This document shows positions 61,516 through 64,000 of a stretch of DNA of 64,000 nucleotides, one piece after another. The notes beneath the pieces were generated by a model that saw only the letters and a program-made list of their open reading frames with translations, was not told where the DNA came from and made no database searches. This DNA comes from Cadophora sp. MPI-SDFR-AT-0126 (Eukaryota > Ascomycota > Leotiomycetes > Helotiales > Ploettnerulaceae). Location of the stretch: contig JAGMVK010000003.1 in the NCBI GenBank assembly GCA_020747065.1, positions 1,178,001-1,242,000 of the forward strand, read 5' to 3'. The translations under genes were made by a program, and so were the position numbers. Each line of letters opens with the position of its first letter. The first letter of the stretch is position 1.

Positions 61516-61860
61516 ATGGGCCACCACATCCCACCTGTGATGGCGATTCCGTGGAAGGAAAGACTTGGCTTCAAGCCAGCAATTGTCGAACCACCTGCAA
61601 AGCTCACACCGGAAGAGGAAAAGGCAGAGAGGAAACGCGAAAGGAAAGAGAGAATTGCGAAGGCCCAAAAGGAGCAGGAGAAGAAGGACAAGAAACTCCA
61701 AAAAAGGATTGACCACGCCAAGTAAGTTTCCAATCAGATCTTACCAGTGCAATGGACAATGTGACTAATGTGTCGTAGTTCTTCAGCAGGAGTGTATACC
61801 CAATTCTACAAGAAGGAGAACGGAGATGTGAGCTGGTGGAAACTATTCCTGTATTCGTAG
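61516..61860 (+). CDS. Small charged protein of unknown function
   Basis: Two exons, 61516-61721 and 61779-61860, encode 95 residues; the 57-bp intron has GTAAGT, TGACTAAT and TAG. Residues 1-25 are MGHHIPPVMAIPWKERL and following. Residues about 30-68 are a highly charged Glu/Lys helix, probably coiled coil (PEEEKAERKRERKER). The C-terminus is aromatic: GVYTQFYKKENGDVSWWKLFLYS. Clean splicing into a structured C-terminus supports a real gene. I do not recognise the family. Confidence 0.6.
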
Positions 61861-61996
61861 TGGCCTTGTTTATATGCGTGTTTTGAAGTCGTGCATGGAA
61901 TGATACCACGGGCTGACGAGTTTGAGGTTTTGGGGTATGCGTGAAGCATGGCAATTGAATTTTTTTGAGACACCCTGGTATTCATGACTAGACCAA
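61861..61996. other. Convergent 3' region
   Basis: Only 136 bp lie between the stop codons of the small charged protein and ARPC2, so their 3' UTRs probably overlap. Confidence 0.7.
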
Positions 61997-63206
61997 TTAT
62001 CCCTGCTTGAATGTTCTTCCACTTGCCGTCTTTCTCTCTTTCTCCTCGTTCTCTGGGCGTGCTCTCCGTAAGACTTTTTCGGTTAGCTATAATCCGACCT
62101 CGTAAGGACACGAACTCACCTTGCAAGAAGTCGGCGGTTCGTCTACGCATTCGCGAATGGATATAGGCCTGAGATTCGTCAGTATCGAGCAGTACAACTC
62201 TCTACAAGGAGTGAATAAGTACCTTAGAAGCTTTGATGTGGTAGTGGAAGTAATCTCGGAAAGTTTGAATGTGTGAAATCACTTCATCCCGTCGCTGGCG
62301 AGTCAAATGTCTTGGGAAGAGAACTTGCAATGTCAGTGGCTGGTAGACATATTACAGTAGCTCTTACTTACCAAAAGTCACATAGCCAATCTCCCCGTTT
62401 CCAGAGTCCTTCACACCTGGCACGCCCTGAAGCTCCAAAGGAGGATCTGTTCGAAATAGAACCTGAGGGGCATTTTGAATTGCTCTTCTCCGTGCATCGA
62501 CGAACTCTTGAATGAAGACCTTCCCGAAGACTCTGTCCGTTTCCTCCCTGAATATGGTACTGAAAATCACTGTGACTCGGTCATGGCTAGCCTTGATGAA
62601 GATTGCTTCCTCATCTCGGTAGTGGATAGCCATAACATCACCACCCTCTCGAACTCCTTGTGGTGCCTCTTCTGAAGTAAATTTGGAGGCTTCCTCCGCT
62701 AGCTTGTGATGCTCATCAAATGCATGCTCAAACGGCGCTGCCATGGCATTTCGTTTCATCAGAGACACTCTTCGGATCAAATCCTCTCTTGCTTCTATCG
62801 GGGCACGTATGTTAGCACCAGTCTCGGCACAATAGCAAACCTCCTCACCTTTCTCCTCTGGCAGATTGTCCAAGTCTACCTGCACAGAGAAGTTGTAGCC
62901 ACTTTCCGGCGCAATTACATACGGGCCATATTCGCGTTCCAGCACCTGCTGTGCGCCGTACTTTAACAATTCATTGTAGCACTTTACTTGTATAGACACA
63001 ACGATTTTCGACTTTGTCTCGGGTGTAGAGATGTGGAAAGTGACACCGTCGAAATCCGAGACTGTCTGGTCGATGTTGACTGGGGCAGCACTGGAAATGG
63101 ATCAGTTGGAGGGGTCGGAACGATGTACATGCATGCAGGCTCACCCTGAGAATCGCTCTGTGAGCACTGATTGAATCAAAACATTCTGGTAGTCGAGTAG
63201 AAGCAT
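61997..63206 (-). CDS. ARC35: Arp2/3 complex subunit 2 (ARPC2, p34-Arc)
   Basis: Five exons on the minus strand, 63206-63145, 63090-62372, 62323-62223, 62168-62120 and 62073-61997, encode 335 residues. The start is [19 protein letters not shown]; the core has [31 protein letters not shown] and [19 protein letters not shown]; the C-terminus has [20 protein letters not shown] and [21 protein letters not shown]2 with ARPC4 forms the structural core of the Arp2/3 complex, which nucleates branched actin at endocytic patches. All four introns are short with GT-AG ends. The gene shares a 329-bp promoter with UTP12. Confidence 0.95.
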
Positions 63207-63535
63207 TGTGGGCACCTTTCAAGGAGCCGTTGTCCTTGGATCTGATGCTTGCTTCTGGTTTTGGCTACTTTGGAGTGCTTCGTTGAAGCGGGCTGGACTG
63301 GCTGACGACGTGGGGCAGATTTTAAGCTAGCCGCTTAAAGACGTTCCACGATCTACGCATCTCTGCTTATCCGCAGCACTAACGAAATAGCTGCAAGAAA
63401 ATCAAAAGTTACAAAAAAGTTCCGAACATCAACGAGCAGCTTTTGCGCCTGGTCCAACTCCGCCAGTTGGGATTGACTTCTGCCTGCCAATACGTTTCCA
63501 CTGTTTTCCCAGTCCTGTAGCTGCAGCATGTAAAG
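63207..63535. promoter_or_regulatory. Bidirectional promoter of ARPC2 and UTP12
   Basis: 329 bp between divergent start codons; no motif assigned. Confidence 0.6.
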
Positions 63536-64000
63536 ATGGTTAAATCATACTTGTGAGACATTTCCATTCTTCTGCTTTCAATCTTTGCTAATGTCTCCAG
63601 GAAATATGAGCATACAAGAACCTTCGGGCTCGTCAATTCGGGTACATCAAATGTGCTATGGTCAGAATCATCGCGGAGTACTGGAATAGCAGTCGCTGCT
63701 GCGAATGAGGAGGTTTTGTGCTGGGACATCAAGAAGGGCGAGCTACTAAGCAGATGGGCCGACAAGGACTGCAGGTCGCAGGTCACTGCTATTGCGCAAA
63801 GCCAGGTCGACATGGATATATTTGCTGTTGGACATGAGAATGGCAGTATAAGGCTCTGGGATGCGAAGTTCGGAACCCTCATAGTCAGCTTCAACGGGCA
63901 CCGATCAGCGATCACACGTCTAATATTCGACAAGTCTGGGACGAGGCTAGCAAGCGGCTCGAAGGATACAGATGTGATACTATGGGATTTGGTCGCCGAA
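63536..64000 (+). CDS. UTP12: U3 snoRNP protein Utp12/Dip2 (WD40), 5' part
   Basis: Exon 1 is only 17 nt (63536-63552, MVKSY plus two bases). A 48-bp intron with GTGAGA, GCTAAT and CCAG follows, and exon 2 runs from 63601 off the window. The joined start MVKSYLKYEHTRTFG is the family signature. Visible WD40 blades are EEVLCWDIKKGELLSRW, FAVGHENGSIRLWD and RLASGSKDTDVILWDLVAE. Dip2/Utp12 (animal WDR3) belongs to the UTP-B module of the small-subunit processome, in nucleolar 18S rRNA maturation. Truncation is only the window edge. Confidence 0.93.

Overview
The window is nuclear DNA of a filamentous ascomycete (Pezizomycotina; Leotiomycetes is my guess from overall flavour only). Evidence: protein genes are split by short introns (about 44-270 bp) with GTRNGT donors, CTAAC/CTAAT branch sites and YAG acceptors; gene content is eukaryotic and fungal (Inp2-like peroxisome protein, Rax2, LCL3, FlbC-like regulator, EMC6); spacers hold many tetra- and pentanucleotide microsatellites. 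I found no transposon, rRNA, tRNA, CRISPR array or secondary-metabolite cluster.

Layout. 0-7 kb: 5' end of a Sec9-type SNARE gene (-), GTPBP1/2-like GTPase (+), EMC6 (-), a conserved gene of unknown function (-). 7-11.8 kb: gene-poor. 11.8-17.2 kb: Inp2/vezatin-like gene (+) and APC2 (+). 17.2-20.9 kb: gene-poor, with a dense microsatellite field at 19.7-20.8 kb. 20.9-23.3 kb: RING-finger gene (+). 24.4 kb: a doubtful small membrane protein (-). 25.3-36 kb is compact: FAN1 (-) and SDC1/DPY-30 (+) back to back, RPS13 (-), U2AF large subunit (-) and OGG1 (+) back to back, LCL3 (+). 37.9-41.7 kb: RAX2 (+). 41.7-50.7 kb: a 9-kb spacer rich in simple repeats, then FlbC-like C2H2 factor (+), then a further 5-kb spacer. 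56.9-60.6 kb: SF3B1/Prp10 (-). 61.5 kb: a small charged protein (+). 62-64 kb: ARPC2 (-) back to back with the 5' end of UTP12/DIP2 (+).

Most genes are single-copy housekeeping genes rather than a pathway cluster. Two functional themes recur: pre-mRNA branch-site recognition (U2AF65 and SF3B1, whose UHM and ULM elements are partners) and genome maintenance (FAN1, OGG1). The best leads are in splicing architecture: a NAGNAG acceptor exactly in the TGEKP linker between the two zinc fingers of the FlbC-like factor, a stop-free 51-nt intron in APC2, a GC-AG intron in the Inp2-like gene, and very small coding exons. I did not find a convincing undescribed multi-gene system. All exon boundaries were derived by eye from splice signals, reading-frame continuity and recalled family conservation; no alignment or RNA data were available.
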